DNA of 64,000 nucleotides. Origin: Pisaster brevispinus. Taxonomy: Eukaryota; Echinodermata; Asteroidea; Forcipulatida; Asteriidae. The stretch lies in the NCBI GenBank assembly GCA_023634235.1, contig JAMKCF010000003.1:8134742-8198741 (forward strand), read 5' to 3'. A program made the translations under genes and the position numbers. Positions 1 to 12,100 of this stretch are shown here, piece after piece. Positions within the stretch are counted from its first letter, which is position 1; each line of letters starts with the position of its first letter. Under the pieces are notes generated by a model that saw only the letters and a list, made by a program, of their open reading frames with translations, was not told the origin of the DNA and made no database searches.

Positions 1-263
1 TAACACCATAGCCACTGCTTGCGTGAAGCAATTGTGCATATTATCAGGGAAATGGCATGTCTGGTACCTGTAAAACACTGCTTGGATTATTGCACAGTGA
101 TGGCTGTGTGTTATTTGCACCAGTTTCCACACATGGTCAACACGCACACGCGAAACTTGGTCAGGAAACTTTTTTAATCATGGCATCCGCCGTTCCGCCC
201 CGTATCGTTTCTTTGACAGTTACCAAAGGTGTCCAGTGTCTTTAAGGATTAAGTTTTTAAGAA

Positions 264-467
264 TTTAAGGATTTAAAATTATTTTTTTCTCTTCAAAATA
301 ACCAATTATATACTGATTTATTTATTTCAGAAAGGTAGGTAGCCAACAAGGTTTATGGTTTAGAGAAAGTTTCTTTAAATTTGTTGGCTATTAACCTTTC
401 TGAAATAAATAAATCAGTAAATAATTGGTTATTTTGAAGAGGAAAAAAAACATTTTAAATCCTTAAA
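264..467. repeat. Long imperfect hairpin (MITE-like)
   Basis: The left arm from about 264 (TTAAGGATTTAAAAT, then CTTCAAAATAACCAATTAT, then TTATTTATTTCAGAAAGGT) is repeated in reverse complement up to about 467. The loop is near 340-385. No coding potential is seen. A non-autonomous inverted-repeat element is the simplest explanation. Confidence 0.6.
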
Positions 468-610
468 AGATATTCTGGATAAGGGGCAAGGAGTTAAACC
501 TCAAATAAAATTGTAACTGCAGGTACAGAACTTTGTTTAAATTAAATGTGTTTTATTTTGTCATTTCCAATGCTTATTTTACAACATTTGGTTTGCCATC
601 AATATTTAAA

Positions 611-748
611 CAAGTGACTCGTGACTCGGACTCGGACTCGGACCAAGTGACTCGTGACTCGGACTCGGACTCGGACCAAGTGACTCGGGACTCGGACTCG
701 GACCTAATGACTCGTGACTCGGACTCGGACTTGACACAGGTGACTCGA
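611..748. repeat. 33-bp minisatellite (GTGACTCG / GGACTCGGACTCG)
   Basis: Two full 33-bp units at 611-643 and 644-676 are followed by 27-bp variants lacking one GGACTC hexamer, fading out near 748. The hexamer GGACTC is itself repeated inside each unit. The open frame across it (DSDSDSD) is a by-product of a period divisible by three. Confidence 0.8.
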
Positions 749-1559
749 CTACAAAACTGCTTAATTTAGAGGAACCCTATCGGTATAAGGGCAAACATTT
801 GGCGTATACTTGCTGGACTATTAAGCGTGTGTTTTTAAGCACTGCATACTCAGTGCCTTCCAAGTCCTGAAGGGAACTAAATCCACAGACATTTCAGTGG
901 ATGGAATAACTGCTTAGTTTTTTGTGTGTAACATACAGAGTTGTCTATACTTATTATTAAGTACATTGTAAATGTGGATTTTTCCACTTGGCTCGGAAAG
1001 CTTCGAGTATACTGTACTTATATAACACATCATTGTAGGGATAAACAATATCTAAATAACATTTTTATTCCCTTTTTTTTGGTACAGTAATTACATAAAA
1101 TGTATTTGGTGGACCTCAGACTTTAAAGCTAAACAAGCTAAACGTAGCTAATTACACAGAGCAATAAGAATAATTAGCTTTTTACTCAGAAACAATGTTG
1201 ATTTTCTTGTCAAATGTCAAAAATGATGAAGATAGTGGACATTCGTAGAGGTCAAATGATATTAATTAAAGAGTCTTTAGGTAATAGTTTTAAAAAAAAT
1301 TGCTGAATTTTAAAAAGTGTGTTTTACAATACAAACATTGAAAAAGAGAATTGACCTTATGCTTGGACATTATCACTCCACCATCTTAGAGGTAAATAAG
1401 ATGATAAAACAATAGAAACTGCACATCCATGTATGCTTGGCGCACAGGATGGGTCAATGAGCAACATCTTGTTGACCTCTAGTTGAGGGCTCCTTATCCA
1501 AATGATGTCATGTGCATAAGGTTGATTGGCCTTTCTCTTTAAAAGAGATGTATTGGCTG

Positions 1560-1855
1560 CTTTGGGGCTATGATAAGCATGTGTTATGAAATGAATATGG
1601 TTGGAAAGATATTTTAAAAGTAGATTATAATGATTCACACAAATATTGTATGGTTTTCATTTCACATTGTGAACTAACATGGTCTTAGTTCACAAGGTAA
1701 AAGGAAAACCAGACAATTTTGAGGGATATTTGTGTGAACAGTGGAATCATTATATTCTGCTTTTAAATCATCTTTCCAACCATATTCATTGCATAGCAAT
1801 TGCTTTTATAGCCCAAAGTGCCCAAAGTGCCCAATCTAAGGCAATGTGTCCCTGT
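1560..1855. repeat. Hairpin MITE, family M1
   Basis: The arms carry ATGAATATGGTTGGAAAGAT near 1590 and its complement CTTTCCAACCATATTCAT near 1775, with the outer end AAGGCAATGTGTCCCT near 1840-1855. The same family recurs at 35860-35965, 49545-49922 and 50815-51152. It has no coding content and is a dispersed non-autonomous element. Confidence 0.65.
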
Positions 1856-2018
1856 AATTCTTTGGTGTGTGTTTTACTCTCTTGATTGGTTGTATAGAGT
1901 CTCAAAGTGGAGCGACCTCCTTGTGTACCAATGAGGTTAACAACCATTAACCAATGATGCACCCCATGTCTTGTCATATGTTCCTCTTCCTATGCAAATC
2001 TTTTCAATGTGTTTGTAG

Positions 2019-3790
2019 GAGAGAATGTGGATGAATTCTTCTTTCGGTTGGCTTGTGTTACATTCAATGCGGCTGTCACAAGAGAAGTAGAAGATATGGA
2101 AGTCAAATCTCAAGCCAAGAAAATCACTGTATCTACTGGCAGTAATCTCATCAGTAAGTGTAGTGAGAATTGTATAGTTGTCTTTGTTGGGTGCCTTGTA
2201 TGCTTGAATGGTAATAAATCCTGACGCTCATTACAGTCGACTCTCGTTAATACGAGGTCTGCCGGACTGGCCCGTTTTCCTTGTATTATCCGAACCTCGT
2301 CTTAAACGCAGCGCACTATTTACATGTACATATACACACGTCGCCATAGTGCATGCACTACACACGTGTCTAGGCTAGAACGGAGCGGTTTGCTTCCCAG
2401 TACGGTTCTTACGAGCATCCTGTACACAAAAATATCACTGATAAATGCATTTTTGTTGACTATGATCATAGAAATTCAATATTTTGTATTAACTTAAGAT
2501 AAAAATCAAAGCAAAGTGATGTCAAACTTGCCGTTCATGTGACCATGATGTGACAGATTCGATACTGCGTAGCGCCTATGCTGAACGTTGTTTACACTGG
2601 TAGCCGTCAGCGTGTCAGCAAAGTAGCAATTCAAATGTAGGTAACCAGCGAAATGATTCTGGCTTTTGGATCGGACAGAACCGCATGGCCAGTCCAATCC
2701 AAAAATAGTTTGGCAACAAAAATTATTTCCGAACCTTGACTGAACGGTAAGCTTTTACGCAACAATATTTTTCAGATCTCGCTACAAAAGTATGAAAAAC
2801 AATACATTTTGTCATCATGGGGCCGCAAAAATACCTGGTATTATCCGTGTTCTCACTATGGCTGTGCTCGTATCTTCCGTTTTTTAAGACATAGAAACAC
2901 GCATGGGACAGTTCGGGACCGGTGAAATACCTCGTATAAACCGGCGTCTGGTATCTCCCGAGCTCGTATTAACGAGAGTCGACTGTACATATAAAAGCAG
3001 CCAGTCTATTTCATTTTCAGCCTCAGTTTGGCTTTATTGACTTGAGTTGGTCAAAGATGGCAAAAAAAAAGATAATTATGCTCAGTTCTTATATAATAAT
3101 AATAATAATATATTGTATTTGTATAGCGCCTACTGCAGGCCAGCCTCTAAGCGCTTAACATTCAGTATTTCCTGCAAGGTATTTGGGGCTACGTTTGAAG
3201 TATGAGACCTACTCCTTTACATAGCACCTTGTAATGGTTTACAAGGTGCTGTGGCGCAATATGCAGCCGATCAAACCAGGAACACCGGGGCGGACCCCTT
3301 CTCTTTTCGATAAGTGCACTGGGTTCTTTTTCGTGCGTTACACAACACACGGGACCAACGGCTTTACGTCCCATCCGAAGGACGAAGCAATCATGGTTAA
3401 GTGTCTTGCTTAAGGACACAGGTGTCACGACCGGGGCTCGAACCCACACTCTGCTGATCAGAAACACCAGAGCTTGAGTCCAGTGATCTTATCCACTCGG
3501 CCACGACATGCCAAACACTGAATTTTGGCCGTGGAGCACAGTACATGTACATAGGTTCATGGTGCGACTGATGATAAAGCTCTCAGACTGAAACTAATGA
3601 TATATTTTTCAATGACAACCAATACTATACTTTGCCCTTAGAAAATAATACATTGTTTAATATACACAAGTACACCTGCTAATACAATATTACTCAAGGC
3701 GCTATAATATTATTTAATTTTACAGAACTGAATAAACCTGGTGACTTGGATGCATCCCTGCAAGAAAAGTCACGATGTGGCTGTCGATGA
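2019..3790 (+). CDS. Rab34/Rab36-like small GTPase, last two coding exons (3' end of gene)
   Basis: Two exons join in phase. Exon 2019-2153 follows a TTTGTAG acceptor and ends at a GTAAGTG donor. Exon 3726-3790 follows a T-rich ACAG acceptor and ends in TGA. The first exon begins in the Rab alpha-5 region with (G)ENVDEFFFRLACVTFNAAV, which resembles the Rab34/36 stretch after the SSLTG nucleotide-binding motif (established family knowledge). The second gives 20 residues ending EKSRCGCR; the CxC pair is a likely geranylgeranylation site. Rab34/36 proteins act on Golgi, lysosome-positioning and ciliary membranes. The GTPase core exons must lie upstream, outside the window, because I see no candidate in 1-2018. 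The ~1.57-kb intron holds a pogo-like element and a SINE. Family assignment to Rab34/36 rather than another Rab rests on about 20 residues. Confidence 0.72.
2234..2985. mobile_element. Non-autonomous pogo/Tigger-like DNA element with 23-bp perfect TIRs
   Basis: The element starts CAGTCGACTCTCGTTAATAC and ends with the exact reverse complement. It is flanked on each side by TA (2232-2233 and 2986-2987), the target duplication of Tc1/mariner-pogo transposases. Inside the perfect 23 bp a looser inverted similarity continues (CGGxCTGG, CCTCGTxTAA). The 752-bp interior shows no transposase, so it must have been moved in trans. It lies within the last intron of the Rab34-like gene. Confidence 0.8.
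3115..3512 (-). mobile_element. tRNA-Leu-derived SINE, family A
   Basis: On the minus strand a tRNA-like head (GTGGCCGAGTGGATAAG, then GGACTCAAGCTCTG, then the B box GGGTTCGAGCCCC) lies at about 3510-3425. A body with ATTGCTTCGTCCTTCGGATG follows. The head resembles tRNA-Leu(CAA). Related copies are on the plus strand at 39466-39880. The 92-residue open frame here is not a gene. Confidence 0.75.
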
Positions 3791-4989
3791 TGTCATATCA
3801 GCATCATGTTTTGTGAGTATTCATTTTTGTTATGCATCTCATACATACTTATGAGCTGCTTCTGTTGTTTGATTGGTCAATTACCACCATATACTAGTTA
3901 TTAGTACTTTTGACCCAACGTAATTATGATAGTTTCTATATCAGTATCAAGGCTTACTTACCAAATATGAGAAACATCTATATGTATCTATTTAGTAGAT
4001 TCTTTATTCTCAGTCTGCTTTTTTGATTCCTTGTGTTATCCTATTATTATGTCTTTCAATAATTATTGAAATTTTAATCGTATTCCATACTTGCTTTATG
4101 CCAAAGGTACCCACTTCTTTCTGTAGTATGTAGTTAGTTTTTTGTGGTGAGGTTGTTACAATGAGTATCTCTCAATCAGTGCATTACAGCCAGATCAAAA
4201 GATTCTCTGTTTAAAAGTCGGATTTCTTAACCACTTGCCGCTGGGATATCAGGGGCAAATGGCACTCTTGGCTCTGCCTTGAGGCCATTTGCCTCCTTGG
4301 GCAAACAGAACATCATGAACCTCATCGCAGCATGCATCAATTGGTCTAGATTTATGATTGGTAAAATGTCACCAAAGAGGCCTCGTTTTTCCATATGATT
4401 GTTCATAAAAATGATATCATTACTCATTGAGGATAAAGGAGTTAATACGGCTATCACATCTCGGCTTTATAATTGTTGTTTGTGGAAAGGGAACTTGTTA
4501 TTTAAAGATGTTATTTAAAGCCTGAAAGAAATAATGACGATTTCTGTGTAGCAGTACTTTTATCAAGATAGTTCATGGTGTATTATTTAAAAGGAAAAGT
4601 TTTTCAAAAAAAAACTCAGAGGTAATTTTTTTGTACAATTAATTGATTGATTAACTAATCATCACTTTTTGAAAAAATTGATAAGATAGAGATTCAATCT
4701 CAAGAACCATAAAACAAAGGTTGTCCTAAGAACTCATCGAGGGTAGTTTTGAAACCATGGTAGTAGGATCAATCTTCAGATGAGCAAGCCAGTGGTGAAG
4801 GTTGTACCTATTACTTATCATATTTTTATGAGAAAAATCTACCCAGAAAAGAAGAGCGAGCTAGTTGAAGCTTTTACTTTAGTTTGCATTTCCAACTTTG
4901 CCTTCAAAAAATTCAAATCTAGCTACAACAACACTACAATCATGACAATGTTAATGCTATAGATATTAATTTGAACTATGTATAAATCA

Positions 4990-7640
4990 TATTTAGTATT
5001 CAATTTTTCCATTCCCATTATGGATTTTTTTAAATAATATTGTTGGAATTTCCCATAGAATGTAATAGAATGTTGTAGTGATGTACAGTAAATGTATCCA
5101 TTGACCCCTTGCACTGACGTGATGTGATTACCTTCTGCGTATGGTCTGCCATTTGGGGATGTCATTTTGAATGTAAAGTTATGGTGCCTTATACACGATA
5201 TTGTAGCAGAAAAAAATCCGATATTAGTAAGAATTGTGCACTTTATGACTAAAGCATGACACAGTAATAACACACAGACCTTAATTACACATAAGCCATG
5301 GAGGTCATGGCCTTGATGCACTCTCCAAAGTTTCCCTTAGTCTTCTAGTTGAATTGCAATATGAAAATGGCCTTGCCCTCTTTAAGAAGAAATTCTAGGC
5401 TTGAACACATGGGGACTCCCAAAATGCCATAACGAAGAGTTATCATTGTTGGATCCATAATTGCTGCTGTTATTACAGGCATGGTAGTCCACTCTTTCAT
5501 TGGTGTAAAGCTACTTGTCTTTGTGAGACAGAGCTACTTGTATTTGGAAATCAAAATGTGTAATTAGAACATGTTATAATAGGGCCTGAAGGTTGAGACT
5601 ATGGCAGAGATGCACTCGGCGTAAATGCGGAGTTCCCTGCTACCGTAAGTGCCGAATCTTTGCTTATGGTAAGCAGGGTCTGCAATTTAATTCCTGTGTG
5701 GAAAGTATGTGAACCTTTTATTTGATTTTATATTTGTCATAAAACGTTTTGTCTTGTTGAATTATTTGAGCAACTCATTGTGAAACTGGTGTTCTTATTA
5801 TATACACAGTGTAGACCAAGTAAAAACTTAAGCCTCTTGGAAGGCCTATTCAAGAAACTGAGTTAGTCAGAAATGTTTAAATTACAGACCTCGACAGGTT
5901 CAGAAACTTCGCTTTTCTTCTCAGTCGTTTACTAAAGGTTGTTACATAGTTACCACCAAAAAAGTCTCGCATGGTTTTCTTGAAATCGTTAAATAGCAAT
6001 GGTGAAGTGTTGAGAATTCATTTAAATTCAGTCACTGAATTCATTAGAAACGTTTTTTTTCTGCATTTGCAACGTCTGTATAAGCCATACCACCTTATTT
6101 ACAAAAAGGGTGATCTCGTGCATTCCAGGGGATTTACTGGCAGGCAAGAGACTACACTACTAAGAGAATTTTTATATTTGTATCATAAATACCACATAAA
6201 ATCATGAAGAGTAAAAATAGCAGCTGAAGAAGTTTTGAAAGGTGCCCCTGTTCTTCATATGAAAAGTTTATTAAAATGGTAAGATGTAATTTCCTTAAAA
6301 TTTAATCTTTGTTGTATCTTCTTGACATTGAGCTGTGTACAAATTGTGCCTGCAAATGCCCCTCCAGGCTACGTGGGTCTTTTGTAAACATGTCATACTG
6401 TCTGTTCTGTGACTATAAATATTTTTTGGAAAAGTCACTTTCACTGCACCTCTCTTGTTTTTTGAACTCTCACTTGGTTTGTTTGTTTTTTATTCCTTGT
6501 TTTTTGAAAACACTAACAAAGCATTTAGAAATGTGTAATTTAAACATATTTATACTTTGATTTGCATGCGTGAACAAATGGATTAAAAACTTTCTGAGAT
6601 AATAAGAACATATACAAATCAGCCTATCAGAGCCATCACTTCTCAAGAGGGATTCATCGCATGGTGTTACCGCAAACTGAGCCCAAACTTAGAATGCATG
6701 AGTTCTGCAAAATATTGTTAACGAGTTGAAAATGAACAGGTCTGTGATTTGTAACGGTTTAAGGGTCTTTGTTGTTGTTTCAAAAACTGCCAACTAAATT
6801 CCTATTATTCCTATTTGTTGGTCTATCTTGAATAAAATAATGTACATTATACTGCATATATTACATTATTAATTATAAAATTGTATTCTTAATCTTAAGA
6901 ATTGTCTCTAAAGAGTGGTAATGGCAATGCAATAAAATCTACCAAATTTGCGAAAATAAAAACTTGGTTACTATTTTGTTAGTAAAATACTATTAAGTTA
7001 TAAACCGCAAGGGAAACTGACTGGGTAAATTTGTTAAATGCTTTGGGTTGAACAAAGACTAGAGCTGAATTTGAACGTGCGACCTTCGGATTAATGTTCA
7101 ACTTTAAATATTATAGTTGCAAAAAGTTGTTTCGACCCTAGTTTTTATAGCAGATATAAAAATTGCTTGAGCATCCTGTAGATTCCTTTGTAAATGCACA
7201 AGTGGAACTGCTACTTTGCAATTTTGTCGGAGAATTAAACTTACAGCTCAGAGGAGAAATATAAGTTTTCCCAGGCATCTAATACTAGGCCTATAGCTTT
7301 TTCCCTGAGATTCTGCCCACACCGAGATTGTGCCCACAACTACAACTTCTTATACTATAGGCTACAGTTGAGAAAGCCCACGTCAGCTGCAAAACAATGT
7401 GGTGCATTGTCTGGTAAAATGTGTTGCATGCCACACGAGAAACGAACACCATAGACCCTTTCCTGCATAATGTTCCGCCAGAAGTATTTTGAAAACTTAT
7501 GTGTGGCTCACTGGTCGGCGGAGCCGAAGTGAGAGTTTTGAAAAAGGCCATTATTTGTATGCAGTTGGCGATACAGTGCGCCACCAAGAGTTTTTCACTT
7601 TTCAGTGCTTGAGGAGGGGTGGTTTGATGTTCCGTTTGGC
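4990..7640. other. Non-coding stretch inside duplication copy A
   Basis: This segment has no counterpart in copy B. Apart from an M3-like GACCCCTTGCACTGACGTG near 5103 and the family-B SINE fragment, I see nothing of note. The open frames carry no recognisable protein. Confidence 0.5.
6985..7092 (-). mobile_element. tRNA-derived SINE fragment, family B
   Basis: GGGAAACTGACTGGGTAAAT near 7010 and GAATTTGAACGTGCGACCTTC near 7066 match the better preserved family-B copies at 29905-30058 and 41020-41117 on the same strand. The tRNA head is truncated, so this is a decayed fragment. Confidence 0.55.
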
Positions 7641-8317
7641 GAGAATGTAAGTTCACTCTTTCTCATTTTTTTTTTAAACAGGCAAGTCGGTGTTTCAATA
7701 AAGAAAAAAAAGAAAAAAAGATTTGCGTCTTGGGTTTATGTTTCGTAACAATTAATACAATGTACATAAAAAAATATTTACTACTCAAAATATCAATTAA
7801 AAATGTATAATAAAGTTAAGTTCACATGCCTTTGTATCACTGCTACGACAAACTTAGCAACATAAGCATCTATAACAATAAATACCTTCATACAAAATTT
7901 AAAATGAAATATTGAAATACTAAACTTTCTATAAACCAATTACGTAAACAAGACTTAGGCCCTAAGGTCGTAAAGCTGGCTATCACAATTCAACTCTATT
8001 TACTTTATAACACGTTTTTTTTTAAATAACGTAGACATACAACAATTAAAGGCCTAAAGCTACAAATATTGAAGGATAAATAAAACCAGACAGAAAGCCA
8101 AGCTAGAAAGAAAAAAAAAACAAAAAACGAATGCAAAGCAAAGTGAAGGCAAACAAAGGTAAGAAGATCCCGAATCGGAAAGCCTTTTCAAAATAATAAC
8201 ATGGGAAGAAGTTGTACGCAAACGAAAAGGGTATAAGGAAAAGACATGTGCTGTTAAAAGGGAGAAAGAGGAAAGGATTATACAAGGAAAATATTATTCC
8301 TTAAACAATATCTTCTC

Positions 8318-8600
8318 AAGCATTTTACTCGGGTTGGATTCAAACCCGCGACCTGTGTCTTTTTAAGCAGATGTTTTATCAGTAGACCACCGAGCTTGCC
8401 CGTATAGCTATAGAGGCAGTTTAAATTTTTATATTTCTCGTTTTACCCGTACACCGATCGATTCATATGAAGAAGAAAAAATCCACCGGCATATAACTCG
8501 GTAGGGATTCGAACCCACAACCATTCAGCAGGACGTCTTACTGTTATACCATTAAGCTTGCAAATAAAGCAGATCGCTTACCACTAGACCACCAAATAGC
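8318..8600 (-). mobile_element. Two adjacent tRNA-like SINE heads, family C
   Basis: On the minus strand, 8408-8325 reads as a tRNA-like unit with D-arm GCTCGGTGGTCTACTGATAA and B box GGGTTTGAATCC. A second unit at 8600-8485 has GGTGGTCTAGTGGTAAGC and GGGTTCGAATCCC with an internal insertion. The orthologous site in the duplicated segment is 20165-20290. Both are too irregular in the anticodon arm to be functional tRNA genes. Confidence 0.55.
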
Positions 8601-9134
8601 ACAAATATTAGTCTAATATCAAAATACAAACTTGATAATATTTTAAACAATTAGTTTTGAAAATTGACGATGATAAATGGGAGAAAAGAACAGTGCTAGA
8701 GAGAAAAGGGAACAAGATTAAGCAAACAACTTTTGCTTGCTTTATAAAATTAGGCCAATATAATTGCTCATGTGTGGTCACTTACTGTAAAAGATACTTG
8801 GTGTATCCAATTGTAAGCTATACAATCATACGCCACCATTTTCGAGGAAACTGTCCTTGGTCGGGTCATATGTATCTGAAAAGTCCTATAATTTGTTTAC
8901 CAATTACAATACACAATTGACCTTACTGACATCAAGAGACTACCGGCTTGGGTTTTTAAGTCGCTGTGCCGTGACTTTACTGTTGTTTTCTACTAACATT
9001 CTTGTTTCTACTCTGTCCAGAGTATCCTGATTAAAAAAGCATCTTGAGGCGGAGATGCTGAAGAAAAAACCCAAATTGCTCTCAGAAAGTATCTACATAT
9101 ATATTGTTAGTTTTTCATTTATGACGTATATTAC

Positions 9135-12100
9135 TCAGTTACCCAGACAGGTAAACGAGTTGATTCCATCCAGGCAACCTTTGGGGCAATCGGCGTCGAT
9201 ACAGTCGTCAACGTCTAAAATACAAACAACAAAACGTGTGTTTAAACGTAACTCACGGGTATCATTGCCTTTACAGGAGCATTGAATGTTTTTCTCTGTT
9301 TACTGAGGAACCATTAGCGGCAGAAAGACTTGCTGGAAGCTTATATGGTAACTAATTATCAAACCAAATAAACCAACATTTGACTATCGATATTTAAAAA
9401 CATGAGAGCTGCTTTACACAGTTAATTTATTGCCATCCCGAAGGGACCAAACTTTATACTAATGATAAAGAGCAATTGTCCTATTAACTTTGTTGATTAA
9501 TCCAGATTTGTTTCGGTTATTATTCAATTGTTTTATCGACAATCTCAAGGATGAACAAGCTTTTCCATTTTGATCCCTTGGTTGAAGTAAATTTAATAAT
9601 TTGCAACTTAACACATGATAACGTAGCTCAATTTAGATTGATACAGTCATTTGTAATACTATTTCTATGTCAGTTGTAATTGGACGTTAAATCAAAATTA
9701 ATTATAACGATTTACCTTTAAAGAAAATGGATAGTCCATTTGTAGGCAATGGCTCAGTGGGGAGACCCCCACAGTCGTTTTCATGGAACAGGAGGTCCAC
9801 GCCGAATACTGCCTCTTTGAATGCGTCGCTGGCAAGAAAGCACATGGCATGACCCATACTAAGCGTACTAATACAATCACAATTGTCATCATCCAGCATC
9901 AAAGACTTCACACCAAACTCCACTTTGTACTGGAAAGAATCTTGGGCCCTTATAGGAGCATTTCCTGAAAATGATGGTGTATGAAAGTAGATCCACTCTT
10001 GAAAAGCGTATTAGACTTACAGATCATGTAAGTAAATTAAGCTCAACACAACAATTGCACACCTCAGTGAGCACACACTCAGCTCACAGCCTAGACCACA
10101 TAAATAATAATAATTGAAACAATGCAGGTTTAACACCATGGCTGATTAATTTTGTTTGAATCAATGCGACGCAATATTTTTAGTAATCAACTTCGATGCA
10201 CAATAATAATGAAACGCACCTTGAACAACTATTGGATTCCATGTGTTTTTGTTTTTGATTGATGACTCCGTGCCGTCATGGAACGCACCCCATGCTGCAT
10301 GTGCAACGTTGTTTCTTGCATCAAATGTCCACCTCAAACAAAAACAGTGAGAAATTGTAAGAGCTTTTTTGCAGTACAATATTAAATTTAACTTTATTTT
10401 GTTTATGTTGGCGATTTCATCAGAAAAGACATAAATTAAACTGGAATTTAAGAGATAAAATATTTACTGAAAATGAAATATAAGAATTGTTTGTTATCTA
10501 TTGACATGAAGAAGGGTATTATCAACTTCATGCATGATCATAAACTGATCATTAAAAACGTAATTAGGAAACAACATTAGTTTGGTTGAAACCAGTGCAC
10601 TCTTTACCTGTACACAGTCCCTGCTGAATCTTCAGCGAGTATTTCAGCGCCGTCTTCTTGTAAAGCTTCCGGTAAACGACTGAAACAGTACGGGGAATCA
10701 ACGTCACAGTCGCCATAGTGGTCTGAAAAATAGAATGTTAGCAAGAATGAGATTCTGTATTTTGAATTAATGAATTTGTATAACAATCCTTGTATTGTTT
10801 GTCAATTTGTTACCTTGGAGTATGTCAGTCACAGATGCTGGCCATATAGTGTTAGCTTGATACCACCAGAATCGTCTCCATCTTACTCCGCCAACCTCAA
10901 TCACTGGGTACTCCATAGGCCTGTCTACATTAAAGACAGAGAGAAAAGTGTCAAATTTTTGTGTGAACACTTCTGAGTTTATTTCTGTTTTGGTTTTTTT
11001 CTCATGCAATAACTACCTGGTTTTCCACTTGTTCTTCCTTCAATGCAATCGAGTATGACTTAATTTGTTTTTTAGGAAAACAGTTTTGGCCAGATTTATT
11101 GAATTGGTAGAATTGTTCAATATCGTTATGACTTGCGAACGCCTGCAAACAAACCAAGTTTCTCTTCGGACACAATGGGGCACCTTTTGTTAATCAACTG
11201 TTTTGCGCATTATGGACATATTTTTACTTTGGCTTATAACATCTAGATGTAAACCACACGAATAATTTTGATAATTCTCTCGGTGGTTTACATCTAATTG
11301 TTATAAACCAGGGTAAAAACATCTCCAAACATGCGCCAAACAATAATTAATTGACATACGGCGCCCTACAAAACACAATCTCTATAACGATTAATATAGG
11401 ACGCATTGTACAGGTTCCGTTGTATCAAGCTATCGGTATCTATGGAAGACTAATGGGAAAGTTTTGGGGACACTAGGTGGCAGCAGACTTACCAGGAAAA
11501 TCCGTTGTTCTCGGCAATGCGTGCGTGTTCAGAGCTACGTAAACAATGGAATTTTACCGGGAAAATCTGCTGCCACCTAGCGTTCCAAAGACTACCATAA
11601 TACCAAATGAAATATGTTGCTCAACAATACGCATTACCCATAATAATATAAACCAATGGACATTAGCCCAGTATATATCTTTATAGGTGTACGCTGCCAC
11701 CTAGCATTTCAAAGTACTCAAATGACAGTGACCTTACCATATAGAATAGCTTTTCCCGGGCAACGGTCATTTTTCTGCTCTATTACAGATGTAACCCAGT
11801 CACCGATTTGGTTGGGGCCAGAGTCCGGGTAAGAACCGTAGTACAAAACAGTCATCTTGCCCTCAATAGAGCAAAATAGAGCTTTAGGAATAACAATAAA
11901 AATCAAATTAAACAAACGCATACAAAGATGTTTTTGTAAGAAGATACAGCCTGGTATGATCATGTAGGTAGAATTAGTTAGTGGTGTTCGAAGCTTTGCA
12001 TGATGTGGACAAAAAGTAACTTTGGTGAACTTGTGGGTATAACTCTCTTTTGGGAGGAGTGTTGGCTCTGAAAAAAGCCGTTTTGGTTTTGATGTTTCGA

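Noticed and set aside
3425..3510. Functional tRNA-Leu gene
   Set aside because: The A- and B-box-like parts are present, but the unit is joined to a SINE body and repeated at 39466-39880. The cloverleaf does not close cleanly.
4227..4457. 76-residue minus-strand frame
   Set aside because: It overlaps the start of the segmental duplication, has no splice context and resembles no protein family I know.
7291..7656. 121-residue minus-strand frame
   Set aside because: Composition and the GGCGGAGCCGAAGTGAGAG-type words look like a dispersed repeat. There is no recognisable domain and no homologue in copy B.
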